Of a stretch of 64,000 nucleotides of DNA, positions 21,308 to 30,650 are shown piece by piece; the first letter of the stretch is position 1; each line of letters begins with the position of its first letter. The stretch comes from Porphyra umbilicalis (lineage: Eukaryota > Rhodophyta > Bangiophyceae > Bangiales > Bangiaceae). Under the pieces are notes generated by a model. That model was not told the origin of the DNA. It did not search any database and saw nothing but the letters and a program-made list of their open reading frames with translations. The stretch spans positions 1-64,000 of the forward strand of contig KV918812.1 of NCBI GenBank assembly GCA_002049455.2. The letters run 5' to 3'. The translations under genes and the position numbers were made by a program.

Positions 21308-22579
21308 ATGTTCCCATTGCGCTTGACGGTGGCGTTGCCCCTGGGGTTGCTGCTGACTACCACTGTGGTTGGTCTATCCGCATCCATCACGTCGTTCAAG
21401 GCCTCGCAGCCAGCGTCGGCGATCCGATCAGTGGACTCTCCAACGGCATCCTCCCTATATGAGCTTCTTAAGGCCACCGACCGCGCCACTGAGGAAGAAA
21501 CCGTGCCGCTTTATACCGTCCCCGAGGTCATTGCCAACGCCACCTACCCCGTCTGCAACGGCCCCGACACGGCCTATGACCCGCTCATCGACCTGTGGCG
21601 GGCCTCCATCCTCCGCGTCTGCCAAGAAGAGGCGGTCACCCAGTCCCTCGCGTGCAACCAAACAGTGTTTGCATGTTGCCGGGATCTCGGTACTCTCGCC
21701 ATACGGCCGTCGGTGACGTGCCATCTCGGCAGCGGTCTGTGTTCGGTGCATGACACGGCCGCCGGGACGTCCCTCGTTGGGGCGTGGAAGGCAACGTCGT
21801 GCGGCCTCGGCGGCGCTCGCGAGCGACTCGACGGCACGCTCAAGCGCTACTGCCGCTGCGCGCCCGTGCGGGCCGTGGCGGGCGACTTCCCCACCCCTCC
21901 GTGTGTGGTCGTCCACAAGCCGGGGGCGTTCGATCCCGCGACAGGCCTCACGACGGCGGCCACCATTCCCTTTGGTCCTTATGTCATCCGACGCCACGGG
22001 CCGGCAGAGACCAACGCGGTCACCTCCCTCGACACGTGCGTGCCCGACACGCCCGTGGCCGTCCGCCGGTGCGGCGTCGCGGAAAACAAGCGCGGGACGG
22101 CGGTGTATGACGCCTGCGGCGGCACCCGCTGGGTCGGCACCCCGACCAATGGCACCGCCGGCCAGTGCTGCATGGCGATCCTCCGCGGCTCGGGCGGCGC
22201 TTCCACCAGCATCATCTGGTGCGTCATTGGCCCCGGCGGTGGGTGTGTGCGGCGCGACTTTACGCACGCCGCCGTGGCGGTCGACGACTTTGCGGCGCGT
22301 CCGGGCTGCCTCGTGCCTGGCGCGACGGGCGGGAGTGTGACTGCGCCGGGTGCCGCGCCGCCGGCAGAGGCGTGCATCTGTGTGCCAGCGGTGGGGGTGG
22401 ACGCTGCCGCCGGCGGCTGTGCGGTTGCGTTGGCGGACGGTGGGGAGGACGGTGACGGCGAGGGGGAGGGGGAGGGGGATGGTGAGGGAAGCTGCGTGGT
22501 GATGGATAGCGCGGCGGGGTCCCTCCTCGCGTCCAGCACCGTGCGCTTCACGCCTGTGCTGGACCGCTGTGCAGCCTGA
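21308..22579 (+). CDS. Cysteine-rich secreted protein, family unknown
   Basis: An open frame of 423 codons ending in TGA. The start at 21308 is preferred because it has a good context (CCACCATG) and is followed directly by a classic signal peptide (MFPLRLTVALPLGLLLTTTV); an ATG at 21296 is also in frame. The mature part has many Cys, often paired (for example FACCRD, QCCMAI, CRCAPV, CICVP), and three N-glycosylation sequons (NAT, NQT, NGT), which point to a disulphide-bonded extracellular or wall-associated protein. A short Glu/Gly/Asp-rich stretch (about residues 375-390) precedes the C-terminus. No membrane anchor is seen. I do not recognise a domain. Codon choice strongly favours G or C at third positions, as in a real gene of a GC-rich genome. 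Confidence 0.5.
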   Translation: MFPLRLTVALPLGLLLTTTVVGLSASITSFKASQPASAIRSVDSPTASSLYELLKATDRATEEETVPLYTVPEVIANATYPVCNGPDTAYDPLIDLWRASILRVCQEEAVTQSLACNQTVFACCRDLGTLAIRPSVTCHLGSGLCSVHDTAAGTSLVGAWKATSCGLGGARERLDGTLKRYCRCAPVRAVAGDFPTPPCVVVHKPGAFDPATGLTTAATIPFGPYVIRRHGPAETNAVTSLDTCVPDTPVAVRRCGVAENKRGTAVYDACGGTRWVGTPTNGTAGQCCMAILRGSGGASTSIIWCVIGPGGGCVRRDFTHAAVAVDDFAARPGCLVPGATGGSVTAPGAAPPAEACICVPAVGVDAAAGGCAVALADGGEDGDGEGEGEGDGEGSCVVMDSAAGSLLASSTVRFTPVLDRCAA

Positions 22580-23538
22580 CGGGCAGGGCGGGACAGCGGG
22601 CGGCCGCGAAGATGCAGCGTACGAAAATGAGGCGCGCCCACCCCCCCTCGATCTGCATCCCGCCGCGTTCCCCCCCCAGTACCCCCCCCCACTCCCACGC
22701 GGCGGCCCCGCGCTTGACCGCCGCCCCCATTGCTGGCAGCGTTGCCGCGGTGTGGGCCGTGGCGGATGCCACGCTTCCTCGGCGACGCGCGTCACCGTTG
22801 CAGACGGCGCCGCCGCCGCTGTCGCTGTGGCCGGCGGGGGGCGTGGGCAGCGACGGCGGGTGACCGTTTTCCCAGGGGGGAGGGGGGGGGTGCGCCCCCC
22901 CCCCCTCCCAAAAACGGTTACCGCGTCGGAGACATGTGCACCACGCTGGAGCACAACAGAGGGGGACGACCAACGGCGCGGGCGCGCGTGCCCGCCGGGG
23001 CGGCGCCACCCGTGACGGCGGCGGGTGGCGGCGGCAGCCACGGCGGCGGCGGTTGCGTGCGCAGCGCCAACCCCAAGTGGGCGGTGGCGGCCTTTTCGGC
23101 GGGCCGCCCCACTGTCGGCGCGCCCGCCCCGCCGGTGCGGGGCGCGGGGCCACGGCGGGGGGCGCGCCGGCGGCGGCGGCCGGGCGTGCCCGCCCCCCGC
23201 CAGTGTGCGCGCCGGCGCGTCGCCGCCGCCGCCCGCGTCGCGGCCGGCGCGCCGTGCGGCGGCGCCGCGCGCGGCGCGCCCCCACCCCACGCGCGCGCGC
23301 GCGCGCGCGGGCGGGGGTGGGCGGCGGCAGCGGCGGTGGCTCGGCCGCGGGCGGCCACCGGCTGCCGCCTTGGGAGCCGCCGCCGCGCGGCCGTGCCGCC
23401 CGCGCGACAACTGCACCGCGGCCGCCGCGGCCGGCGACGCCCGTGTGCCCGACGACGCGCGCGGGGGCGGGGGTGCCGCCCCCGCCCCGCGGTTGAGGTC
23501 TTGACCGCCGCCGCCGCCGGCGGCCCCGTTGCGCCAGT

Positions 23539-23577
<39 letters not shown>

Positions 23578-24070
23578 GCGGGGCCGCCCCGCCCCCCCCC
23601 CGCCCGCCGACCGCCGCATCGGACGGCCGCCGCGCCGACGCGTCGCCGCCGCTGCCGGTGCGGCCGGGCGGCCACCGCGGGGGCGACCCCCCCCGGCCGC
23701 CGCCGCCGGTGCCGACGCGCGCGCCGCCACCGCCGCGCGGGGGCGCGCGCGCGCGGCACACACGGCGGCGTGCCGCGGCCGTTGCGCCACGGGCGCGGCG
23801 CGGCGGTGCGCGCCGCGGGCGGCCGCCGCGCCGGTGCGGGGGGGGGGAGGGCGGGGGGGTTGGCCGGCGGTGCAGTGCGCCTGGCCGCGCGCGGGCGCGC
23901 GCGGGGGGGGGGGTCACCCCCGCCGGCGGGCGGCGCCGATGCGCGCACGCGCGGCGGACCGCCGCGGCGGCCCGGTGCGGTGACAGACGCGGGGCGCGGC
24001 GCGCGGGGGACGGGCGCGGGCGGCGGGGGCGCTGCGGGGGCGGCCCCCAGCCCGGCCGCTTTGGTTGTTG
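22580..24070. other. Extremely GC-rich low-complexity tract
   Basis: Nearly all G and C, with (CG)n near 23295-23310, a (GGC)n run of about 12 units near 23540-23578, and long C or G runs (for example near 22680, 22895, 23590 and 23840). Long open frames exist in almost every frame on both strands simply because stop codons are rare at this composition. I see no conserved domain and make no gene call. Confidence 0.7.
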
Positions 24071-25250
24071 GAGAAAGAGCAGACGCGAAAAAAGGAGGAG
24101 AGGTCCTTGTGAACTTCTCAAACACGTATCGTGATTTCTCGCCATAATTATATTATAATCGCCGGCCAACAAATCGTATCCGAAATGATGTGCGTTTCCA
24201 GGTCGTCAACGCAGGTAAATATGTCAAAATGCAAGGGTCTTGCTAAGAGCAAACCCAGCAATGATGGACTAACGAAACGTGTCTGTATTATTGGTGCAAC
24301 GTGTCTATATTCGCTTATTAGTCCACGATCCACCCTCTTGTCAATGTAACGGTGCCCTAAACAACGTCGAATCACCTCGAACCATCACCGACAATTTACA
24401 TAACTCCTTCTCGGTCCGATAGTCCGGGTGACACAATAGGGGGTGCATGTTCTATTCGAAGGCAAAATACGGCACGGCACCCCTATTCAGGACACGAGGA
24501 CTATCCTAGACGCCCTCCCATTGGCTGATCGTCAAATGAGATGGATCCACCACGTGTCCCACGGCCTTGGATAACCTGAAATGACGACCGGCAAACGATC
24601 GCAAGCCGTAGACAGGGCTGTATCTGACATGTGACCGAACGCTTGACCGAACGCTGGACGCTCCCAGACAGACACAGCCGGCGCGAGGCGTCGTAACGTA
24701 TGAGCGAGACACGGACGCCGGACGAAGTGACACACCAGTACCTTGACTCCATCGGCCGGACACATGACACCTGAACGAAACGAGCCGTCCAACATCGCGG
24801 GAAGTGGAGGACACGCGGGCCTGTCACGTTGACACGGTCTCGTGTCAGTCGCGGTCATGGCGCACTCAGCTAACCGCAAATCGAGTACCTAAGGTGACGA
24901 AGTGTCAACGACCTCGCACTACAGACGATACGTTGTCCTCGGAATGGCGAAAACACGACTGCGGGAGTCGAATTCACAGTGTGTGGCAGGAAATGGTGCT
25001 TCGTGACTATCGGTCAGCTTTCCGGTAAAGGTGTGTTGGTCAATTGTCCTCCTATTGTGACAGCCTCTCATACGTACATGATTGTGGACTGTGTGGTCCA
25101 ACGGGGACCGTTCTGCTGAACGGAGGAGGGTGCGTCAAAATTCCTCCCCATTGGTATGATGCGAGGGGTACCGGCAGGTCCGACGCCCTGTATGGACCCA
25201 TCGATGCTCTGGGAGGGGTGGGGGCAGCAACGACATGCTGCCCAGGCGCG
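24071..25250. other. AT-richer intergenic stretch upstream of the transposase
   Basis: The composition changes abruptly from the GC-rich tract to a mixed sequence. No gene is recognised. It presumably includes the promoter and the left end of the PIF/Harbinger element, but I could not identify a terminal inverted repeat. Confidence 0.4.
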
Positions 25251-27143
25251 ATGGCATTCTGGGAGGGGGGGGCCGGCTGCTCAATCCGCAGCCGCACCCG
25301 TCGCGATCTGGCCGCCCGCGACACGGAGGAGCACCGCGCTCGCGACCACGGTGACCGCCGTGCTCGCGACCGCCGTGCTCGCGGCCGCCGTGCTCGCAGC
25401 CGCCGTGCTCGCGGCCGCCGTGCTCGCGACCGCCGTGCTCGCGACCGCCGTGCTCCCGCCGCCGCGTTCGCGTCTTGTGCGCAAGCACAGTGCTTCAGCG
25501 CCATGGACGGCGGTTCCATGGGGGGTGGCTTTATGTCACTGAGCGGATGGGAGGGGGAGGAGGGTGGCAACGACGACGTGGCGACATCGGCCGTCGTCGC
25601 AGCGCATGTTGCTACGCTCCTGGAGTGGCGCCGTCGCGCTATGGCGGCGCGACGTGTGCAGCGCCCGCGATACCGCGGCTCCACACCCGGCCGGGCGGGC
25701 AACAGGCCCCGCAATTTCGATCTTGGGCTACACAGTATTCTGCGGGACTACTTTGGCGTGGATGGCCTTCCCCCAGTTTACGGCCTGAGGGAGTTTGAGC
25801 GTCGTTTCCGCGTGCCTATGTCGGTGTTCCTGCGCATCTACCACGCTATTAAGGACCGCCCGTTCTGGGTACAGAGCGTGAACGCGACCGGGCGGCCGCA
25901 AGCTCATCCTCTGCAAAAGCTGGTTGCTGCGTTCCGGGTGCTGGGGTATGGGGAATCGTGCGATCGCGCGGACGAGTACGTGCGGCTCTCGAGTTCAACG
26001 ATATCTCGGGCGGTGACGCTCTTCACGGAGTTCATCGTGGACGAGTTTAGCCCCCGGTACCTACGACCGCCCACCACGGCGGAAATTGGTATCATCCTCG
26101 CTCGGAACGCTGAGCGTGGGTTGCCAGGGTGTCTCGGGTCGCTTGACTGTTCTCACTGGCAGTGGTCCGCTTGCCCCAAGGGGCGTGCGGGCACCTACCA
26201 GGGCCGCGATGGCCAGCGGTCCATTGTGATTGAGGCTGTCTGTGACGAGGACACTTGGATATACCACATTTTTGCTGGGTGTCCCGGGAGCCTGAATGAT
26301 ATTAACGTCCTGTACCAATCTCCGTTGTATATGGATGTGATCACCGGCAAATGGCCCCCGCGTGACTGTCCGTTCACTGTGAATGGCAATACTCGCACCT
26401 TGCTATATTATCTAGTGGACGGCATTTATCCTCGCTTCGCGTTTTTCGTCGCCCCTTATCCGAACCCCCAAACTCGAGAGCAGCGGACTTTCAACCGCCT
26501 GCAAGAGGCGCTTCGCAAGGACGTGGAGCGCCTCTTCGGGATCCTGACGGCACGCTTCCACATCATGCTGCACCCGTGCCGGTACTGGTCAGTACCTCGG
26601 ATGGTGCTGACCTCGCAAACCGTGGCAATTTTGCACAACATGGTTGTCGGGTGCCGCCGCGACGGGTTTGTCTCGCGGTCGCGCTCGTCGGTGTACGGGG
26701 GGGGTGGCGGAGGGGCGGTCGGGGCGGGGGCCGCCGGATCGGCGGAGGCGGATGGGGTGGACGGGGAGGGCGGCGCCGCCGATGCGGGCGCCGCCGCGGG
26801 CGCGGGCGCCGCCGGTAGCGGCGGGGGAGCGGCGGGCAGTGGTGGTGCGGGCGGCGCCGACGCGGGCGCGGGCGCCGCCGGTGCCGGTCCTGGAGCGGGG
26901 GGCGCTGGTAATACGGGGGCCGTCGGGGTTGGCGCGGGTGCGCTGGGGGATCTGGAGCAGACCCCCGGCATCCCGCCCCCTCATGTCGGAGGCGCTCAGG
27001 TGGCGCCAATCAGCGAGTTTATGCGCATCCTCATGGCCACCGGCGAGGCGAAGTCCGTCGCAGAGCACAAGGCGCTTCACGACGACCTGTGCGCGCATGT
27101 TTTTGCGCAGCGAGGTGAGCTGCTGGAGCCGTATGTTGATTGA
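25251..27143 (+). CDS. PIF/Harbinger-type transposase (DDE_Tnp_4)
   Basis: A cut-and-paste transposase. Counting from ATG 25251 (630 codons), the conserved core starts near residue 155 (LRDYFG...FERRFRV), followed by the QKLVAAFRVLGYG and DEYVRLSSSTISR helical region. The catalytic triad is Asp299 in GSLDCSHW, Asp350 in NDINVL and Glu426 in KDVERLFGIL, the standard PIF/HARBI1 pattern. LHNMVV closes the catalytic domain. The tail from about residue 480 is a Gly/Ala low-complexity insert followed by a short helical C-terminus. The N-terminus includes an Arg-rich run encoded by a 15-bp tandem repeat, and ATG 25503 is an equally plausible start; the frame is also open upstream to 25044 but has no ATG there. 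The frame is intact with all catalytic residues, so it may be active. The convergent gene at 30651-32795 is a likely partner. Confidence 0.88.
   Translation: MAFWEGGAGCSIRSRTRRDLAARDTEEHRARDHGDRRARDRRARGRRARSRRARGRRARDRRARDRRAPAAAFASCAQAQCFSAMDGGSMGGGFMSLSGWEGEEGGNDDVATSAVVAAHVATLLEWRRRAMAARRVQRPRYRGSTPGRAGNRPRNFDLGLHSILRDYFGVDGLPPVYGLREFERRFRVPMSVFLRIYHAIKDRPFWVQSVNATGRPQAHPLQKLVAAFRVLGYGESCDRADEYVRLSSSTISRAVTLFTEFIVDEFSPRYLRPPTTAEIGIILARNAERGLPGCLGSLDCSHWQWSACPKGRAGTYQGRDGQRSIVIEAVCDEDTWIYHIFAGCPGSLNDINVLYQSPLYMDVITGKWPPRDCPFTVNGNTRTLLYYLVDGIYPRFAFFVAPYPNPQTREQRTFNRLQEALRKDVERLFGILTARFHIMLHPCRYWSVPRMVLTSQTVAILHNMVVGCRRDGFVSRSRSSVYGGGGGGAVGAGAAGSAEADGVDGEGGAADAGAAAGAGAAGSGGGAAGSGGAGGADAGAGAAGAGPGAGGAGNTGAVGVGAGALGDLEQTPGIPPPHVGGAQVAPISEFMRILMATGEAKSVAEHKALHDDLCAHVFAQRGELLEPYVD
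25346..25462. repeat. 15-bp minisatellite in the transposase 5' region
   Basis: About eight copies of a unit close to CGCGACCGCCGTGCT, read in frame as Arg/Ala/Asp-rich residues. The period is a multiple of three, so copy-number change would not break the frame. Confidence 0.85.
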
Positions 27144-27419
27144 GCCTTGTTGTCTTTTATTTTTTGCGTCATCTGATTCTTTGTCGCCATGTTTTTGTGA
27201 TCTGGTACGATGTGGGGGAGACATTTTTGTTGCAGTCATGTGTTTGATTGTTCTGCTGTTGAACGCCGTGTGACGTGTTCTCTATTCAGTGGTCTTGTTT
27301 CTTACGCTACGTTCGGAAAACGGTGATTGAACAGGTGCGATGGTGTGATCCTCCCGTTTTCCTTTCAGTTTTTATTCGCGATGGCGGCCGCACAGGGTTG
27401 GGCGGCGGCAGCCGCCGCG

Positions 27420-27770
27420 TTTGTCGCGCTTGCGCGGCGGCCGCGGTCGCCGCCGCACTTGTTGTTGTTGCGCGGCGACCGCCGCGCCTGTTGTTGTTGC
27501 GCGGCGGCCGCCGCGCCTGTTGTTGTTGCGCGGCGGCCGCCGCGCCTGTTGTTGTTGCGCGGCGGCCGCCGCGCCTGTTGTTGTTGCGCGGCGGCCGCCG
27601 CGCCTGTTGTTGTTGCGCGGCGGCCGCTGCACTTGCTGTTGCGCGGCGGCCGCCGCAATTGTCGTCGTTGCGCTGCTGCCGACGTGCTTTGGTCTGTTCG
27701 ACGGCGGCCTCCGCGCGTGTTGCTGCCGTGCCGCGGCCGCCGCCTTTGTTGTCGCTGCGCGGCGGCCGCC
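27420..27770. repeat. 29-bp minisatellite with NotI-word core
   Basis: Several consecutive, nearly perfect 29-bp units combining TTGTTGTTGCGC with GCGGCCGCC (clearest at 27454-27640), then degenerating into related GCGGCCGCCGCA words. Because 29 is not a multiple of three, the same protein-like repeat appears in rotating frames, which argues that it is non-coding. Confidence 0.88.
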
Positions 27771-28966
27771 GCACGTGATTATGCGCGACGGCCGCCGCAC
27801 TTGTCGTTGCGCTGCGGCCGCCGCCCTTGGGGTCGTTGTACGGCAGCCGCCGCACGTACCGTTGCTGCCGGGCGGGGTGCCGCCGCACGTGTTGCTGTCG
27901 AGCGGCGCGACGGCCACCACACTTGTTGCTGCCGTGCGGCGGGCGCCGCCCTTGTTGTCGCTGCGCGGCGGCCGCCGCACGTGATTATGCGCGACGGCCG
28001 CCGCACTTGTCGTTGCGCTGCGGCCGCCGCCCTTGGTGTTGTTTTGCGGCGGCCGCCGCACGTGGCGTTGCGTCCGAGCGGTGCGCCGAGCGGCAGCAGC
28101 TCTTGGTGTGGATGCACGGCGGCCGCCGCACGTCTTGTTGTTGCGCTGCGGCCGCCGTGTACACGGGCGTGGCGCGGCTGCCGCCGCACGTGTTGTTGCT
28201 GAGAGGCGGCCGCCGCACGTGCTGTTGTCCAGCGGCGCGACGGCCGCCACACTTGTTGCTGCCGTGCGGCGGGCGCCGCCCTTGTTGTCGCTGCGCGGCG
28301 GCCGCCGCACGTGATTATGCGCGACGGCCGCCGCACTTGTCGTTGCGCTGCGGCCGCCGCCCTTGGTGTTGTTTTGCGGCGGCCGCCGCACGTGGCGTTG
28401 CGTCCGAGCGGTGCGCCGAGCGGCAGCAGCTCTTGGTGTGGATGCACGGCGGCCGCCGCACGTCTTGTTGTTGCGCTGCGGCCGCCGTGTACACGGGCGT
28501 GGCGCGGCTGCCGCCGCACGTGTTGTTGCTGAGAGGCAACCGCCGCACGTGCTGTTGTCCAGCGGCGCGACGGCCGCCACACTTGTTGCTGCCGTGCGGC
28601 GGGCGCCGCCCTTGTTGTCGCTGCGCGGCGGCCGCCGCACGTGATTATGCGCGACGGCCGCCGCACTTGTCGTTGCGCTGCGGCCGCCGCCCTTGGTGTT
28701 GTTGTACGGCGGCCGCCGCACCTGTCGTTGCGTCCGGGCAGGGTGCCGGGCGGCAGCGGCCCCTGGTGTTGTTGCACCGCGGCCGCCGCACGTCTTGATG
28801 TTGCGCGGCGGCCGCCGTGTAAACGGGCGTGGCGCGGCGACCGCCGCACGTGTTGTTGCTGAGCGGCGGCCGCAGCACGTGTGGTTGTAGAGCGGCGCGA
28901 CGGCCGCCACGCTTGTTTGGGCTGTGCGGCAGCGGCGGCTGCCACACCTGCTGCTGTGCGGCAGCC
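27771..28966. repeat. 330-bp higher-order satellite array
   Basis: The landmark GCACGTGATTATGCGCGACG recurs at 27771, 27977, 28307 and 28637. The spacing is 206 bp (a shorter variant) and then exactly 330 bp twice, with a fourth, more diverged unit ending near 28966. Each unit is itself made of about 30-bp words built on GGCCGCCGCACGTG and TTGTTG. Units two and three are nearly identical. Long open frames here are a by-product of the composition. The satellite at 61482-62152 is related. Confidence 0.9.
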
Positions 28967-29059
28967 GCAGTAAGAGAGGGTGTGGCGCGCGGCGGCCGCC
29001 GAACTTGGTGTTCATGTGCGGCGGCTGCCGCACGTGTGCGTGCTGCACGGCGCTCGCCG

Positions 29060-30060
29060 CTCATGTTGTAAAGGCCCCGTCCCCCTCCCCAACCCCAGCC
29101 ACCGCGGCAAGGCCGGGCCCATCCCCCCCCCCCTACTCTCGCCACCGCTTCGTCAGGACGGGACCTATCCCCCCGCCCTACACCAGCCACCGCATCGCCG
29201 TGCGGCTGCCGGTGGGCGGCGTTGCGATAGCGGCGGCCGCCAGCCCTCGCAGTGGGCGCTGGCAGCCGCTGCAAACACAGCGCAAAGTCGTGGCACATCT
29301 CCCCCCCCCCCATGCATGCACCACATTGCCGTGTACGCCGCGCCACCCGGCTGGCCGCGTGGGCGGTGCGCGCACGCGGCCAAAGGTCCGCCACATCCCC
29401 ACCCCCGCCCCCCGCGAGCGCACTCACGCGGTCTGTTGTCGGCCGCCGGTGGGCGGTCTCGCGATCGCTGCGGCCGCCAGCGCTCGCACTGGGCTCTGGC
29501 GGCCGCCGGACACACGGCACAAAGACAGGTCCCATCCCTCCCCCCGACGAACGCATCGCCGTGCGCACCGAGCCACTCAGCTGTGCGCGCGGGCGGCGCG
29601 CGTGGACGCGCGCGGCCTAAGCTCCGGCGCATCCCCCCCCCCTCCACACAGGCACGCCAGGTCAGCAGTCGGCCGCCGGTGGGCGGCCTCGCGGTAGCCG
29701 CGGCCGAGAGCTCTCGCAGCTGGCGCGGAGGCAGGCGCGGTACACACAGCGCAAATAATGTACTGGGCGGATCCCCCCCCCCACACCAGCGACCGCGTCG
29801 CTGCGTGCCGCGCCACTCAGCTGGCTGCGCAAGCGGCGGGCGCGGAGGCACGTGGGCACTGGTCCGCCGCATCCCTCCCCCCCCACCCCCTGGAGGCACG
29901 CGCGCGGTTGCCGCGCGGCCGCCGGTGCACCGGCCACCACGAGGCCGCCCACCGGTGGGCGGCCTCGTGGTGGCCGCGGCTGCCAGCGCTCGCAGTGTGC
30001 GCTGGCGGCAGACCCTCGGGCGCCTTTGCAGCCTTGATTGGCTGGATTGGCTGGATGGTG
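29060..30060. repeat. Degenerate tandem repeat of about 235 bp
   Basis: The landmark GGTGGGCGG recurs at 29211, 29448, 29678 and 29954, each time with CGGCCGCCGG upstream and a CAGCGCTCGCAGTG-like word downstream; C runs lie between units. Four diverged copies can be seen. The last copy carries a 46-bp perfect palindrome at 29931-29976. Confidence 0.75.
29931..29976. repeat. 46-bp perfect palindrome
   Basis: Two 23-base arms meet at ACCGGT with no spacer; the left arm starts CGGCCACCACGAGGCC. All 23 base pairs are complementary. It would form a cruciform or a very stable hairpin in single-stranded DNA or RNA. Confidence 0.95.
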
Positions 30061-30070
30061 ACAGTCGCCT

Positions 30071-30650
30071 AGACTGCTGACCGATCGATCACGAAAAGAG
30101 TGCATAACCATTAATACGTATTAAGATTTGCCGCGGTGACGACCGAAAGAGCCCGACGCCCACACCAGTGACAGCCCCCCCCCGGCGGCTGAGGCTGCGC
30201 CTTCCCCTGTGGCGCGAGAGGCCGATTTGGGGGCCCGCGCGGCCTGTGCCGCGGCCTGTGCCACGAGCAACATTGTCTCTCGCCAAGTCGGCAGCCGCCC
30301 CCCAGCGTGCGCGCATGGCAAGCCGCCGCCGCGCCAGAGCTGGTCGTGCCTCGCGCCCGTCCTGCACCCAGGCTGTTTTGCGAGTACGAAGGTGATAGGA
30401 AAAAAAAAACCCTGCCCAACGGGGAAAAAAAAAAACCATCTGCAGCTATGAGTACACGCCCTGCAGCACCACAGCGACTACGACACTCCCGCACAAACAG
30501 AATGCGCGACACATACACAGCAACACAACGCATACAAAGAAGTCCCATACAAAGATGCACCGCGAGCGACACACAAAGAGCGTCTGCGGGCCAAGAAAAA
30601 GAGAGAAGACAAAAGCACGAACAAGACGAGACGCATTAGGCATTGGTAAC
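30071..30650. other. Intergenic stretch between satellite and SANT gene
   Basis: No gene is recognised. It contains A runs near 30399-30408 and 30426-30436. The last part would be the 3' flank of the minus-strand gene. Confidence 0.4.

Noticed and set aside
21455-24172. 905-codon minus-strand open frame
   Set aside because: It overlaps the secreted-protein gene in antisense and extends through a tract so GC-rich that stops are almost absent in any frame. It has no domain.
25044-25250. Extended N-terminus of the PIF transposase from 25044
   Set aside because: The frame is open but begins with TTG and has no ATG before 25251. The sequence has no relation to transposase N-termini.
27372-29048. 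Long Arg/Ala/Thr-rich open frame on the minus strand
   Set aside because: It lies entirely in satellite DNA. Open frames exist on both strands in several phases, and the repeat period of 29 bp rotates the frame.
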